Positions 36,411 to 49,175 of a stretch of DNA of 64,000 bases are shown here, piece after piece. Position 1 is the stretch's first letter. The number at the start of each line of letters is the position of its first letter. Origin of the DNA: Paraspadella gotoi. Its lineage: Eukaryota; Chaetognatha. Position numbers and translations under genes: made by a program. The notes beneath the pieces were generated by a model. That model worked only from the letters and a program-made list of their open reading frames with translations, was not told where the DNA came from and did no database searches. The DNA is taken from the NCBI GenBank assembly GCA_051294375.1, contig CM119264.1, positions 3,938,247-4,002,246 on the forward strand, given 5' to 3'.

Positions 36411-37114
36411 TGTTACGAAATCATTATCAATATATCTCGAGGATCCAAGCTTCTCTACTTTCTCCCGATGCCTCTTTTATTTCTATTTTACTAACGCAAG
36501 GAAACTCTGTTTCTCCGGCGATCATCAGCGACATCTCTAGTTTCTAATTTGTATTATAGTAGTATATATACTTAAGTACATTCTCCGAGTGGCTACGCAT
36601 GGCTGATTCCTGATTGGTTCCCGCCGTTTCGATAGATTTCAGCATCGATCTCTATCGACGTGTAACTTTCAGATCTTGTTCAGTCTTGCAATGCGTTTTA
36701 ATACTTTTTTAAAGATAAATTAATCGCTAATTAAGATATCTCGGAAACTTCTTTTTTACAAGAAACTAGTGATCGCTGATTGGTGGACTTTCCTGTGATA
36801 GAGGCAACCCATTTCTACAAATTTGGCTTCAGAAACAAGTAAGATGGATTCTTTAAACTTTATATATATTGCTGAGTGTGTATTAAATGTTTTGTTATTC
36901 CTTGCCCAGATTCTAAACTCCCCTCAACTCACTCAACTCTACTTTAGATTGAAAGTGCTGGCTTAGACTTTGTCGTAGTTCCATCTTGAGCTTCAGGACC
37001 GGCGCCATCGTCTGCGTCCGCGCCATCTCAACTCGAATTCTCTCGTTTTGATAGCGCAGGATCAGCTCAGACAGTTTGCAAAGACAGCCACCTCTACGAA
37101 CTTAGTTCAATACA
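36411..37114 (+). mobile_element. Solo LTR with 5-bp target-site duplication
   Basis: The 704-bp insert starts TGTTACG and ends AATACA. It is flanked by GACTG on the left (36406-36410) and GATCTG, which is GACTG plus one inserted T, on the right (37115-37120). The first copy of the locus, near 30543, has a single GACTG directly followed by GTTAAATTG: the empty site. There is no coding region. TG...CA ends and a 5-bp duplication fit LTR retrotransposons such as Ty3/gypsy, BEL or copia. A related fragment lies at 4264-4405. A solo LTR normally arises by recombination between the two LTRs of a full element. Confidence 0.85.
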
Positions 37115-38149
37115 GATCTGGTTAAATTGAAATAAATGTAGGTTGGCTCTATTCAAAAGTTTACTAATATCATTAATTTTGGTTATATATTTAATGGATT
37201 GATTTGGATGCTTTATTTTATTTGCTTTATTTTTCGCTTTATCATTCAATTCATTCATTATATCATTCATTCATTCATTATTTCATGTCATTCATGTCTC
37301 TTCTATTCTTTCATTCATTCATTCATTTCATTCATTCATTCATTCATCATTCATACATTCATTCATACATTAATTATTCTTCATACATTAATTCATTAAT
37401 TCATAATTCATTAATTAATTCATTAATTCATTAATTCGTTCATTCATTTCATCCATTATGTAACTTCCGTTTCATTCATTCGTTCACCCATTCATCCCTC
37501 CGTCCGTTCGCTCACCCGATATACGGACCCCGACATACGGACTCTCCCTTTCCGACTCACGATCCATAAAACTCCCGCGGACGAACTACCTTTCGGGGTC
37601 AGGCGCTCGGGCGACTCTGCGGGTAACGAGGCACGAGTTTCCGGTTTCCCCGGGTTTAGAAATCAGGGTGAGTTTTTCAAGTGAGAGGACTGAGAGAGAA
37701 ATGGTTTTGAGGTGGTAAGTTAGAAAGAGAGAGAGAGAGGAGAGAGAGAGAGGAGAGAAGAGAGAGAGAGAGAGAAACGTAGGGTAAGCAGCAAATCAAA
37801 ATGATGAGGAGCAGAAGGAATAACTTGTGAGAAAATTTCTTGACTCGTGAAGGTTTGAAAAGTAAGGTTGAGGTAAGGCACTCCTTCGGTTTGTGAAGGA
37901 CCGGAGGTGAGTTTCAAAAAGAATTTTTAAAAAAATGATAGGTGAGGGTTTTTTTCGTTGTTGTCGAATATCGGTCACGACGCCGTCACCGACTAAAACA
38001 ACAACAACAACAACGACGACGACGACGACGACCCCGTTTTTCACCCTCTCACTCCCCCCCTTCACCGCCCCCCTCTTTTACCCCGGGGGCACCTCAGGCG
38101 CTAATGCGGCCGAGATAACAAATGCGATTTTTTTTCCACGGATGGCGAA

Positions 38150-38183
<34 letters not shown>

Positions 38184-38336
38184 ACGTTCCACGGGCTCGA
38201 GGTAAAGGGGTAATGGGATTCGTTGCCTGGAAAAAAGAAGAAAAAAAAAGAAGGAAAATTTGCGTATTTACGTCGAGCGAAGTCGACGGAAGTGAAAAAA
38301 AAAAATTGACGAAGATTCATTCACGTCTTGTGCCGA

Positions 38337-38346
38337 GTCACGTGAC
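38337..38346. promoter_or_regulatory. GTCACGTGAC palindromic E-box (CLEAR/USF type)
   Basis: A perfect 10-bp palindrome with a CACGTG core, in GC-rich sequence downstream of a (GGC)n run. GTCACGTGAC is the known binding sequence of TFEB/MITF- and USF-type bHLH-ZIP factors. The same place in the second copy (near 41596) reads GAGTCAACGGTACC, so the motif is lost there by a change or sequencing error. No gene start is identified nearby. Confidence 0.35.
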
Positions 38347-38893
38347 CCCGGAGAGGCTCACTCGGGTGAGGTCTTTCTCCTTGGGCTTTCCCGGTTGGGC
38401 TGACCTCATTGGGCTGACCCCAGTTGGGCCCACTATGGCTGGGATTGGGATAATTTCTCGATTAAAAAAAATCGTGAGACTGAAACCATGGAAGAATTAT
38501 GTATAAAAGATCGCATATTATTACAATCACTTTATCATTATGACAGGTTATATCGTTTATTCATTTTATCACTACATCACTTCATCTCTTCATCAGTGGT
38601 TCCATCAATTATCTTCAGCAGCGACTGTAAATTTTCTTCCATTCACAACTCATATAAAATCACACAACTCACCCCATCACTTCACAGACCTCACTTCCCT
38701 CACTTTCTTCACTGCCCTCGCTTATTTCACTTTCCTCACTTCCTTCACTTTCCCCACTTCCCTCACTTTCTTACTCCACCTCACTTCAACACTTCATCAG
38801 TCTTCGGCCTTACCTCAAATCCCTCGCTCCTCACATGGAGTTTTCGACGCCATTACCTTACGGCTTCGGGCGTAGGCGCGACCCATCTTCCTC

Positions 38894-38977
<84 letters not shown>

Positions 38978-39084
38978 CATAATCCTCGACTTCCGGGACG
39001 CGATTTCGCCATTAGTTCGTCTGCTTTCTCCGCCCAGAATCCGAGGCGTCGTCTTCGGCTTCCGGTTCGAGTTCGCTTCACGGT

Positions 39085-39152
39085 CCCACAACCGCCACCC
39101 CAGCCCCAGCCCAGCCCCAGCCCCAAGCCCCAGGCCCCAGCCCCTAATTCCG
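39085..39152 (-). repeat. (CCCCAG)n-like run, G-quadruplex-prone on the minus strand
   Basis: Repeated CCCCAG/CCCAG units over about 65 bases put at least eight G-runs of three or four in close spacing on the minus strand. The copy at about 42410-42440 is shorter. Confidence 0.7.
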
Positions 39153-39339
39153 CTCCCAACCCTTTACACTTAACCAGTTCCGGAATCCGGCATTATCCGC
39201 ACTCCTACAACCTCAAATATCCAAAAAAACAGCCTCCATTAATCGGCCTTTATTATCAAAATGGCCCCGTTTCAGCTTAAATTTTGAATTAATTAATTTT
39301 TAAACTCAAAGTTTGGTCAATGATAAGGGGTTAGTTTTG

Positions 39340-39400
39340 GGATTAGAATAAGGATTAGGTTTAGGGATTTGGTTAAGATTAGGGTTAGAGAATTAGGTTG
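39340..39400 (+). repeat. Degenerate TTAGGG-like stretch
   Basis: Units such as GATTAGG, TTTAGGG, GATTAGGGTTAG and AATTAGG occur in irregular succession in both copies (second at about 42617-42690). It may be a decayed interstitial telomere-like array or simply a T/G-rich local repeat; no perfect run longer than two units exists. Confidence 0.35.
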
Positions 39401-39875
39401 GCGTTATATACTAGATACAAGTGTAAGTCAAAAGTAGGGCGGTCTCGGAAAATAGTGCCCATTAATCGTTTGTTTTCTATTTCAACTCTCAACGTGGTTG
39501 GTAAAGGTGAATCGTCGGCTGAAGGGTTATGACTCCTTCACTCACGTTCCATCCGGAACCCTTTAATATAACACCATCTTGCACCCCCCTCCCCCCCGCG
39601 GCTCCCTTCCCTCGTTCCTATCCATTTTTTCATACATTCTTTTATTCATAAACTAACCGAGTTTAAACCCTTTTCTCGCTCGTCGCTACAAAAGGAGACC
39701 GGAGAGTAGAAGAGGGCTACACGGTGATTTCGATGGACATTAACCTGAGAGAAACCTCTCCCGCACTCGTCCGCGATATCTCTCCTTTTTCCTCAAGCCA
39801 ACAACTTTTTTCCTTACCACACCTTACCTACGATGCTCCGGGGACGCTCACGCACGAGGGCAGCGGAGTCCACCC

Positions 39876-39878
<3 letters not shown>

Positions 39879-39963
<85 letters not shown>
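39879..39963. repeat. (CT)n microsatellite
   Basis: About 85 bases of perfect CT. The counterpart at 43196-43278 has one interruption. Confidence 0.95.
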
Positions 39964-39967
<4 letters not shown>

Positions 39968-40148
39968 CGTTCAGTATTCATAAAATCCCTCCCCCCTTTT
40001 TTGCGCGACTCTCACCTCGCCCTCTTTACGAGAGACCGTGGTTAGAGGGAATCTTGTTGCCTAGGCATAAGACCTTGGCGAAGGAGGAGATAGAGAGGGA
40101 AGATGAGAGAGAGAGAGAGAGAGAGAGAGACCCAGGAGGAGAAGAGAG

Positions 40149-40193
<45 letters not shown>

Positions 40194-40363
40194 TCCAGGC
40201 AGGTATGTCTAATGGTTTTTTGATGACTGTCGCACACATGCCGCGGTCTCTTCAACGCGTTGTGCGTGCAAACGACCTCGCACGCACGTACACGCAGCAG
40301 TCGTCCCACGCGGCGTCGAAAGCCGCGCGTGCGTACACACAAGCGCCGGCCACGCCCACTTTA

Positions 40364-40404
<41 letters not shown>

Positions 40405-40954
40405 TAATGAACACCATCGCTTTGGCCGAAATAATCGTTTCCATTCACCTGTCCGGTCAAATTTGCTCGGTCGTTCAATTTAGCCGCACGGCTTCAAGTT
40501 ATTATTTTATTAGGTGTCATATTTTGTAGTCAATGTTAGTTTATTAAAATTTTGAATGTTAAAGTCTTGAATTAGTGATTTTAAGATAAGTTTAACGGTT
40601 AGTTTAACCTACTCATTAACAATGCTGTAAAATTTATATTTAAAAGTATACTAACTTTGCTCTGACAAACGGCGACCCTCTTCGTGCCTTCGACACCCTT
40701 CTCTCTCTCCCTCTATTCCTTTCTCTTCCTCTCTCTCTCCTTATCCTTTCATCTCTCTCCCTCTCTCCCTTCACCCTTGGTCTCTTTCTTCTTTTGATTT
40801 TCATCCTTGTCTCTAGTCTACGCCCACTCCCCTCATCATTTCCTCTGCCTCAACCTCTTCCTCTGCCTACAACTCTTCCTCCCCACTCTTTCTCCCTCTT
40901 CCTCCCCTTTCTTCTCCTCTCTTTCTCCCNNNNNNNNNNNNNNNNNNNNNNNNN

Positions 40955-42206
40955 AGGGGAAAGCAGCAAATCAAAAAGATGAGAGAGCAGAACGAGTTAA
41001 TAACTTGTCCGAGAAAATTTCCTTGACTCTAAGGGTTTTGAAAGTAAGGTGTTGAGAGGGTAGGCACTCCTTCGGTTTATGAAGGACGGAGGTGCAGCTT
41101 AAGTTTCAAAAAGAAGAATTTTAAAAAAAAATGATAGGTGAGGGTTTTTTCGTTCGTTTGTCGAATATCCGGCGTACGGACTCACGACGCCCGTCAACCG
41201 ACTAAAACAAACAACACCAGACAACCGACGACGACGAGACGACCCCGTTGTTCACCCTCTCACTCCCCCCTTCACCGCCCCCCTCTTTTACTTACCCGGG
41301 GCACCTCAGCGCTAATGCGGCCGAGATAATCAAATGCGAAATTTTTTTCCACGTGATTGTACGGCTGGTTGGGTGAACGCGGGCCGGCGGCTGGCGGGCG
41401 GCGGCGGCGGCGGCGGCGCGGGCGGACCGTTCCACGGGCTCGAGTAAAGGGGTGTAATGGGATATCGTGCCTGGAAAAAGAAGAAAAAAAAAAAAAAGGA
41501 AAATTTGGCCCGTCGTATTTACGTCGAGCGAAAGTCGACGGAAGTTGAAAAAAAAAAAAATTTGACGGAAGATTCATTCACGTCTGTGTGCCGCGAGTCA
41601 ACGGTACCCCGGGTAGGCTCACTCGGGGTTGAGGTTCTTCTCTCCTTGCGGCTTCCGGTTTGGGCGACCTTCATTGGGCTTGGACCCCAGGTGGACCCAC
41701 TATGGCGGCTGGATTGGGATAATTTCTCGATTAAAAAAAAATCGTGGAGACTAGAAACCATTGGAAGAATTATGTATAAAAGATCGCATATTATTTACAA
41801 TCATGATATCCATTATGGACAGGGTTAATCGTTAATTCATTTTATCACTACATACCTCATTCATCTCTTTATCAGTGTTCATTCAATTATCTTCAGCAGC
41901 CGACTGTAAATTTTCTTCCAACATTCACAACTCATATTATAAAATCACAACAACTCACCCCATCACTTCACGACCTCACTATCCCATCACTTTCTTACTC
42001 CTGCCCTCGCTTATTTCACTTTTCCCCGCTTCACTTCCTTCACTTTCCCCACTTTCCCTCACTTCTTACTCCACCTCCAACTTCAAACACCATCAGTCTT
42101 CGGCCTTACCTCAAAATCCCTCCCTCCTCACATGGAGTTCTTCGACGCCAGTTTACCTTACGGGCCTTCGGGCCGTAGGACGCGACCCATCTTCCTCCTA
42201 CTCTCT

Positions 42207-42257
<51 letters not shown>

Positions 42258-43190
42258 CTCTCCTCTCTCTCTCTCTCTCCATAATCCTCCGACTGCCGGG
42301 ACGCGAACTTTCGCCATTAGTTCGTCTGCCTTTCTCCGCCCCAGAATCCGAGGCGTCGTCTTCGCGCTTCCGCGTTCGAAGTCCTTCCAGGTCCCACAAC
42401 GCCACACCAGCCACCCCAGCCCACCCCAGCCCCAGCCCCTAATTCGCTCCCAACCCTTTACACTTAACCAGTTCCGGAATCCGGAATTATCCGACTCCAA
42501 CAACCTCAAAATCCAAAAAACAGCCTCCATTAATCGGCCTTTTTATCAAAATGGCCCCGTTTCAGCTTTAAATTTTGAATTAATTTAATTTTTAAACTAC
42601 AAAGTTGGTAATGATAAGGGGTTAGTTGGGATTAGATAAGGATTAGGTTTAGGGGATTTGTTTAAGATTAGGGTTAGAGATTAGTGCTTTGGCGTTATAT
42701 ACTAGATTACAAGTGTAAGTCAAAAAGTAGGGCGGTCTCGTGAAAATATGCCCATTAATCGTTTGTTTTCATATTTGAACTCTCAACGTGGGTTTGGTAA
42801 AGGTGAATCGCGGCTGAAGGGTTGATTGACTCCTTCACTTCCACGTTCCATCCGGAACCCTTTAAAACACCATCTCACCCACCCCCCCCCCGGGCTCCCT
42901 TCCCTCGTTTCCTCAATCCATTTTTCATTAACATTCCTTTTATTCATAAACTAACCGAGTTTAAACCCTCTTTCTCGCTCGTCGCTACAAAAGGAGACCG
43001 GGGAGGAGTAGGAAGAGGGCTACACGCGTGATTTCGATGGACACTTAACCTGAGAGAAACCTCCCCCCCGCACTTGCGTCCGCGATATCTCTCCTTTTTC
43101 CCTCAAGCCAACAACTTTTTTCCTTACCACACCTTACCTCGATGCTCCGGGACGCTCACGCACCGAGGCAGCGGAGGTCCACCCCAGCGT

Positions 43191-43280
<90 letters not shown>

Positions 43281-43451
43281 TCGTTCAGTATTCATAAAAT
43301 CCCTCCCCCTTTTTTCGCGACTCTCACCTCCCCTCTTTACGAGAGACCGTGGTTAGAGGACACTTTGTTGCCTAGGCATAAGACCTTGGCGAAGAGGAGA
43401 TAGAGCACGAAGACAGATGGAGAGAGAGAGAGAGAGAGAGAGAGAACGAGG

Positions 43452-43482
<31 letters not shown>

Positions 43483-44271
43483 AGAGATGAGAGAGAGAGA
43501 GAGAGAGAGAGTCAGGCAGGTATGTCTTAATGGCTTTTTTGTATGGACTGTCGCAACAATCGCGGTCTCTTCCAACGCGTCCTGTGCGTGCAAACCGACC
43601 TCGCACGCACGTACACGCAGCAGTCGTCCCACGCGGGCGTCGAAAGCGCGCGCGTGCGTACAACACAAGCGCCGACCACGCCCACTTTATCTTTCTCTCT
43701 CTTCTCTCTTTCTCCTCTCTCTCTCTCTCTCTCTCTCTATTAATGAACACCATCGCTTTGGCCGAAATAATCGTTCCATTCACCTGTCCGGTCAAATTGC
43801 TCGCGACTTCAATTTTAGCGCGCACGGCTTCACAGTTATTATTTTATTAGGTGTCATATTTTGTAGTCAATGTTAGTTTATTAAAATTTTGAATGTAAAG
43901 TCTTGAATTAGTGATTTTAAGATAATGTTAACCGGTTAGTATATACCTACTCATTAACAATGCTGTAAAATTTATATTTAAAAGTATACTAACTTTGCTC
44001 TGAGCAAACGGCGACCCTCTTCGTGCTCTCGACACCCTTCTCTCTCTCCCTCTATTCCTTTCTCTTCCTCTCTCTCTTCCTTATCCTTTCATCTCTCTCC
44101 CTCCCTCTTCCCTTTACCCCTTGGTCTCTTTCTTTTTTCTTTGATTTTTCATCCTTGTCTCTAGTCTACCGCCACTCCCCTCATCATTTCCTCTGCCTCA
44201 ACCTCTTCCTCTGCCTACAACTCTTCCTCCCCTTTCTCCCTCTTCCTCCCCTTCTTTCTCCTCTTTCTCCC
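40955..44271 (+). repeat. Segment repeated from 37781-40929 (right copy)
   Basis: Collinear with 37781-40929 and differing by frequent one-base indels. It begins exactly after the 25-N gap, and from 44272 continues into sequence not present elsewhere in the window. No gene is supported. Confidence 0.9.
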
Positions 44272-44428
44272 TATTCCTCCCTCCCTCTCCTCTCTTTCTC
44301 CTCTTCTTCCCTTCCCTTCTCCTCTCTTTTCCCTCTTCCTCCCATCCCATTCTCTTTCTCTCTCTCTCCCATCGCCAGTTTTCTCTCCTTTATAATTTAT
44401 TCCGTTTTCGCTCTCTATCAGTCTCCAG

Positions 44429-44430
<2 letters not shown>

Positions 44431-44473
<43 letters not shown>
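44431..44473. repeat. (CT)n microsatellite
   Basis: Perfect CT repeat at the end of a long pyrimidine-rich stretch (44030-44430). Confidence 0.9.
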
Positions 44474-44476
<3 letters not shown>

Positions 44477-44519
44477 CCCGCTTCTTCGCTTTCCATCTTT
44501 CTTTCCAAAGCCTCTCTTT

Positions 44520-44890
44520 TCCGCAAATTTCGTGCAAAATCCAAAGTGCACGTCGCACGCAGCACATAGTTGCGTGTGAATTGTAAAAGACTTGCAGTCT
44601 GGAAGTGAATTTCACAAAAAATTACAAGTTGGGCGCTAATATTAATAAATGTGGGCTGTGCAGTGTGCAGTTGTGCACGCAGTTTGGCTGAGCTCCCATA
44701 GCAACGCGCACGTTTCCATGTTACGTGCGATATCGGAGTCACGGGCGGTCGTCAGTCTTCGGCTGCGGCGTCGGTCGCCGGCTGCGGCGTCGGCTGCGGA
44801 GCAGACTGCCGCGTCGGGCGTCGACCGACTCGGAGGACGAAGGTCGCGATCGAGGATGCAAGACGCGTCACTCGCGATGAGGGGTGAATA
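44520..44890. promoter_or_regulatory. GC-rich, CpG-dense patch with an RFX-like half-site
   Basis: A non-repetitive GC-rich patch between CT/GA tracts. It contains CCCATAGCAAC at 44695-44705, matching one half of an RFX X-box, and several GCGTCGG phrases. A plus-strand frame from ATG 44649 is open for 108 codons (early part MWAVQCAVVHAVWLSS, later Lys/Glu-rich), but the minus strand is equally open. It may be a promoter or first exon; undecided. Confidence 0.3.
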
Positions 44891-45657
44891 TTGTAGAGCG
44901 GAATCACGGGGAAAAAAAAGAAAAGGGAGGAAAGAAAAAGAGGTGGAGGAAAAAGAAGGAAATAAGAAAATGTAAAAAAGGAGGAAAGAAAAGATAAATA
45001 TTCCATTTTTGAGAGAAGTAATGTTGGGATTGAGGGAGTTGTAACTTGACATTTGAAGGGTGAAATGTAAAATGTTTTCTGTATGACTATCGTGAGGGAA
45101 ACAAACCAACAGACAATATAATACAAACTCCATTAAAACAACGGGGGTATGTTCTATGTACTGGTACTGTCGCTGGGTAAGGATCTTGGTAAGGCCTTAA
45201 CTTCAGGGTCGAGACTGCGTTGCCTCGTGACTCGATCGAGGCAGAAAGTGAGGCTTTGTTCTCGACGTCTTTGAGACGAAAGGAGATTGTGAAGAGTCGA
45301 ACAAGTGGAAGGAGAGAGGGGAGAATAATTGGAAAGAAAAGGTAAGGCGGAATAAAGTGAGGCCAAGCGAATTGAGAGAAGTAAGGCGGAGTGAGGGAGG
45401 TAAGTAAATTTATTGGAAGAAAACAAGACAAATTGCAAGAAAATGGATTATTTTGAAGGAACAAAATAAAACAGGAAAGTTTTCAATCGCCTTTTAATTC
45501 AAAGAATAAAGTTACGAGTCTTGATTGGATTTCAGTTTATATTTTAATATTTTATTAGAATATGACTGACTTAATTTGCATTCAAAGTCTAGTGGAAAGA
45601 TGGGAGACCTAATAACCTCGGCCGTGAGAAAAATTGAAGAGGGAGGAGGGGAGAAGA

Positions 45658-45786
<129 letters not shown>

Positions 45787-45991
45787 CGAAAAATGAAGAT
45801 CGTGTTACGTTCGGTGGTCGTGAGACCGTGAAATGGAAGTGAAGGGAGAAGGAGAGTTTGTGAAACGACGTGAGAGATCGTTCACGGACGGAGTGAGTGA
45901 GAGACGGTGAAGGTTTTCACGGGGTGACTGGGTGAAAGCAAGAACGAGAGATAAGCGAAGTATGGACCCTGCAGAAATGGATATAATGAAT

Positions 45992-46135
<144 letters not shown>

Positions 46136-46764
46136 GAATGAGGCGAGGGATTCAAATATCTCAATTGGGATTTTCTATCGACGAACGAGGACAACGACGA
46201 ACGCTATCGTCGAATTCCTTCAATAAATCTCCATCATTTTGTTTAATTTTCTTTCACTTTTTCATTTTCATTTATCTTTTATTTAATTCTCTTTATTTCG
46301 TTTCCAGTTTCCGTTTCAGTTTCTTTCTTAAAATATACTCTTTTTCCTCCATAATTCAATGATTTCCACACGATACTTTCCACCATTTCCACAACATTTC
46401 CGTACATCTCTGCCCATCCCCGTCCCTTTTTCCTCTCCTCTCCGCCCCCACATCCCATTTTCCAGTTCCATTTCCACTCCCCTCCTCTTGTCTCCTTGTT
46501 CTCCGATGTTCCACATTAGCGAAGTTTAACGACGTTAATAACGAGAAAAATCCCTTCGCATCTCCACTGTTACGAGTTGAAACGTTAAACGGACTTCGGG
46601 ACGATTAAATCCACTGCGCGCGTGGCGATGGAACTCAGAGGGCGTTGGCGTTGGCGTTGGCGTAACGGTGGCGAGAGCTACAATCGCCTCGCTCCGCACC
46701 TGGGTACGGACGTGTAACGACGAGTCAAAGCGCCAGCGTATTTAAAACAAAGCTTTCTCGCTCC

Positions 46765-46874
<110 letters not shown>

Positions 46875-47189
46875 CCGTTTAATAACCTTTGCTCGACAGT
46901 TAAAAAGTCTCGAGGAAAAAAGATCATAAAGGCGAAGAAAAACGGTTTGGGTTGGAACGGGGCTAAGAAGCCAGAGTAACCTTGTTCCTTGTGGCGTCGC
47001 CCATTTTAGTAACGCAAAAGGCAGTTTACTTTCTTTTCGAGTTACAGACGGTGAAACGGTGAAAAGATTTTTTTTTTCACATAATCTCTTTTTGAAAAAA
47101 AAAATAAATAAAAAAAAACCTCAGGCTTTTTTTTTAAAGAACACAAGGTCGACTTTGCCTTTGAAGTCGAAACGCTCGTGGAATGAGAA

Positions 47190-47519
47190 TGCGGATATTT
47201 TTTTCGGCAGCGGCAGCGGCTGCGGTGATGGGGGCGGCGGCGGCGGCAGCGGCAGCGGCAGCGGAGACCCCGGCGTTCTGCTCGAAAGCAACAACGTCTA
47301 AACTCGGATCTTCGTTCTTCGCTACCCTAGATTTTTTACGGATTCTCGAAAGACGCCGGCTGCGGTTTTGGACGCGGGGGGGGGGGGGGTGTATATGCCT
47401 GGCCGCAGCCGACGTCGCCACGAACATCAGCAGCCGCAAGCCGCTGGGCGCGGCGCGAATGAATCCCCGGTGCGCATTAAGGCTCGAACTCATTCCCACA
47501 ACCGCGAGAGAGAGAGAGA

Positions 47520-47574
<55 letters not shown>

Positions 47575-47600
47575 CGAGAGAGAGAGAGAGAGCAGACCGC
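47190..47600. other. GC-rich patch with (GGC/GCA)n and a GA tract
   Basis: GGCAGC/GGCGGC repeats (about 47203-47265) encode Ala or Ser/Gly runs in several frames. A G11-type run lies near 47379, and a GA tract at 47508-47592. Frames are open on both strands across 400 bases because of composition; without a splice signal or family match I do not call a gene. A first exon or promoter is possible. Confidence 0.35.
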
Positions 47601-48032
47601 GCCGAAAGTTTTGAGGTCCCGGGAACAAAGTCGACCGAGGTTATTGCTCTCCGAGATGGAAAGTGGGGGATGGAAGGGGGGCGGGGTTTGAATGTTAGTC
47701 GGGTGTCGAGAAGGGAAAAGATAAGGGGATGAGAAGAGGGTGAGAAACCTGAAAGAGGGGTAAAAGCTCTTTTAAGGCTGTTAAGGGTAAGGCAACGAGT
47801 AAGTAACGACCCCGTTCTCGATGTCGGGTTGTCCTCGGGGAGTGATTTAAAGCTGAGAGTGATTACTTGTAACTTAACAGTGATTACAGGTAAGAGAAAT
47901 ATCTTGGGTAAGTACTAGGGAGGCTGTGATTCGATGTGGTAAGTCGTAATGACTTTTTAAAGAAACTGGGATTTATTTTTTTTATTTTTTTTATTTTTTT
48001 ATTTTTTTGAGACGATGTGGAATATCGTAAAT

Positions 48033-48095
<63 letters not shown>

Positions 48096-48394
48096 AAGAG
48101 AGAGTGAGAGAAAAGAGAGAGAGATAGAAGAAAGAAAGAAAAGAGAAAAAGAAAAAGAAAGACAGAACGAAAGAAAGAAAGAAAGAAGACAGAAAGAAGA
48201 AAAAGGAAAGTCCAATAAGCAGTAACTTTTATTATTTCGTCTTTTAAATTCATTTTAAAATAAATTTTAAAAAAATTCGAATAATGCCGCAAGGGTCTCG
48301 TCTTCGCACCGGCACCTGCCACGATTTTCCCGATCGGCGCCGCAATGGTGGCGTGATTCGTGGCGGACGTCTCGGTTTTTTTTCGTCCCTGAAC

Positions 48395-48520
48395 TTTTCA
48401 AACCCGTCCTCGCCTCCCTCCGCCCCCTCCCCCTTGGCCTACGCCCCTCCGCCCCCTCGCCCTGGGCTCCTCCCCCCCCTCCGCCCCTCTCCGCCCCATC
48501 GCCCCCCTCGACTCGGTTCC
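48395..48520 (-). promoter_or_regulatory. C-rich stretch with GC-box-like and G-quadruplex-prone units
   Basis: Dense CCGCCCC/CCCCTCC units on the plus strand read as GGGGCGG-type GC boxes on the minus strand, with more than ten G-runs of three or more within 125 bases. It is followed by a (TCTG)n-like tract (48645-48815). It may be a promoter or simply a repeat; no transcript start is visible. Confidence 0.35.
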
Positions 48521-48847
48521 GGGAATGAAAAAACCTTCCATTTCTTTCGTCTCTTATTAGAAACCATAAATCCAGAAGCGAATGTCCATTTCCCTCTTTC
48601 CAGCAAACAAGCGAGAACGTTAAACCGAGGCTCGGGTTACTTTCGGTCTCTCTATCTGTCTGTCAGTCTTGTCTGTCTTTGTTCCTGCTTTCTGCGTGTC
48701 TTTCGTCTGTTAGCTGTATGTTTGTCTGTCTTTTTCGTCTGTGACTTTGTGTTGTCTGTCTGTTTTTAGTTATTGTTTCTTTTTATATATCTGTCTGTTC
48801 TATCTGTCTGTATCGTTGGTCATGTCTAACTATCAGCCTCCTCTCTC

Positions 48848-48897
<50 letters not shown>

Positions 48898-48928
48898 TTC
48901 TTCTCTCTCTCTCTCCTTCTTCCTCTCA

Positions 48929-48959
<31 letters not shown>

Positions 48960-49104
48960 ACTCTCTCATCGCAATTACAAAAGAGTTGATGACTTTTCCC
49001 AACCGGACGTAACAACAAGTCGAAGAATGCTTTAGGTCCTCGCGACATATTTTCGCCTTATTTTCTCCCCCGAGTTTTGTAGTTTTTTGCTTCTCGTTTG
49101 GCGA

Positions 49105-49123
49105 TAGAGAGAGAGAGAGAGAC

Positions 49124-49173
<50 letters not shown>
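49105..49173. repeat. (GA)n microsatellite
   Basis: GA with one GACGACG interruption. A CT-rich tract lies at 48840-48968, and a 259-N gap at 49417-49675 is bordered by GA on its right. Confidence 0.9.

Positions 49174-49175
<2 letters not shown>

Larger units (their letters stand above)
37781..40929 (+). repeat. Segment repeated at 40955-44271 (left copy)
   Basis: Collinear with 40955-44271. It contains (CAA/CGA)n (about 38000-38030), (GGC)n (38152-38182), a CACTTCCCTCA-type minisatellite (38670-38790), CT tracts (38892-38978 and 39879-39963), a CCCCAG run and a GA tract (40107-40193). It ends in a pyrimidine-rich stretch at the 25-N gap 40930-40954. The frames are low-complexity and no gene is supported. 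Confidence 0.9.

Noticed and set aside
39340-39400. True telomere or chromosome end
   Set aside because: TTAGGG-like units are irregular and internal, with ordinary sequence on both sides and in a second copy.
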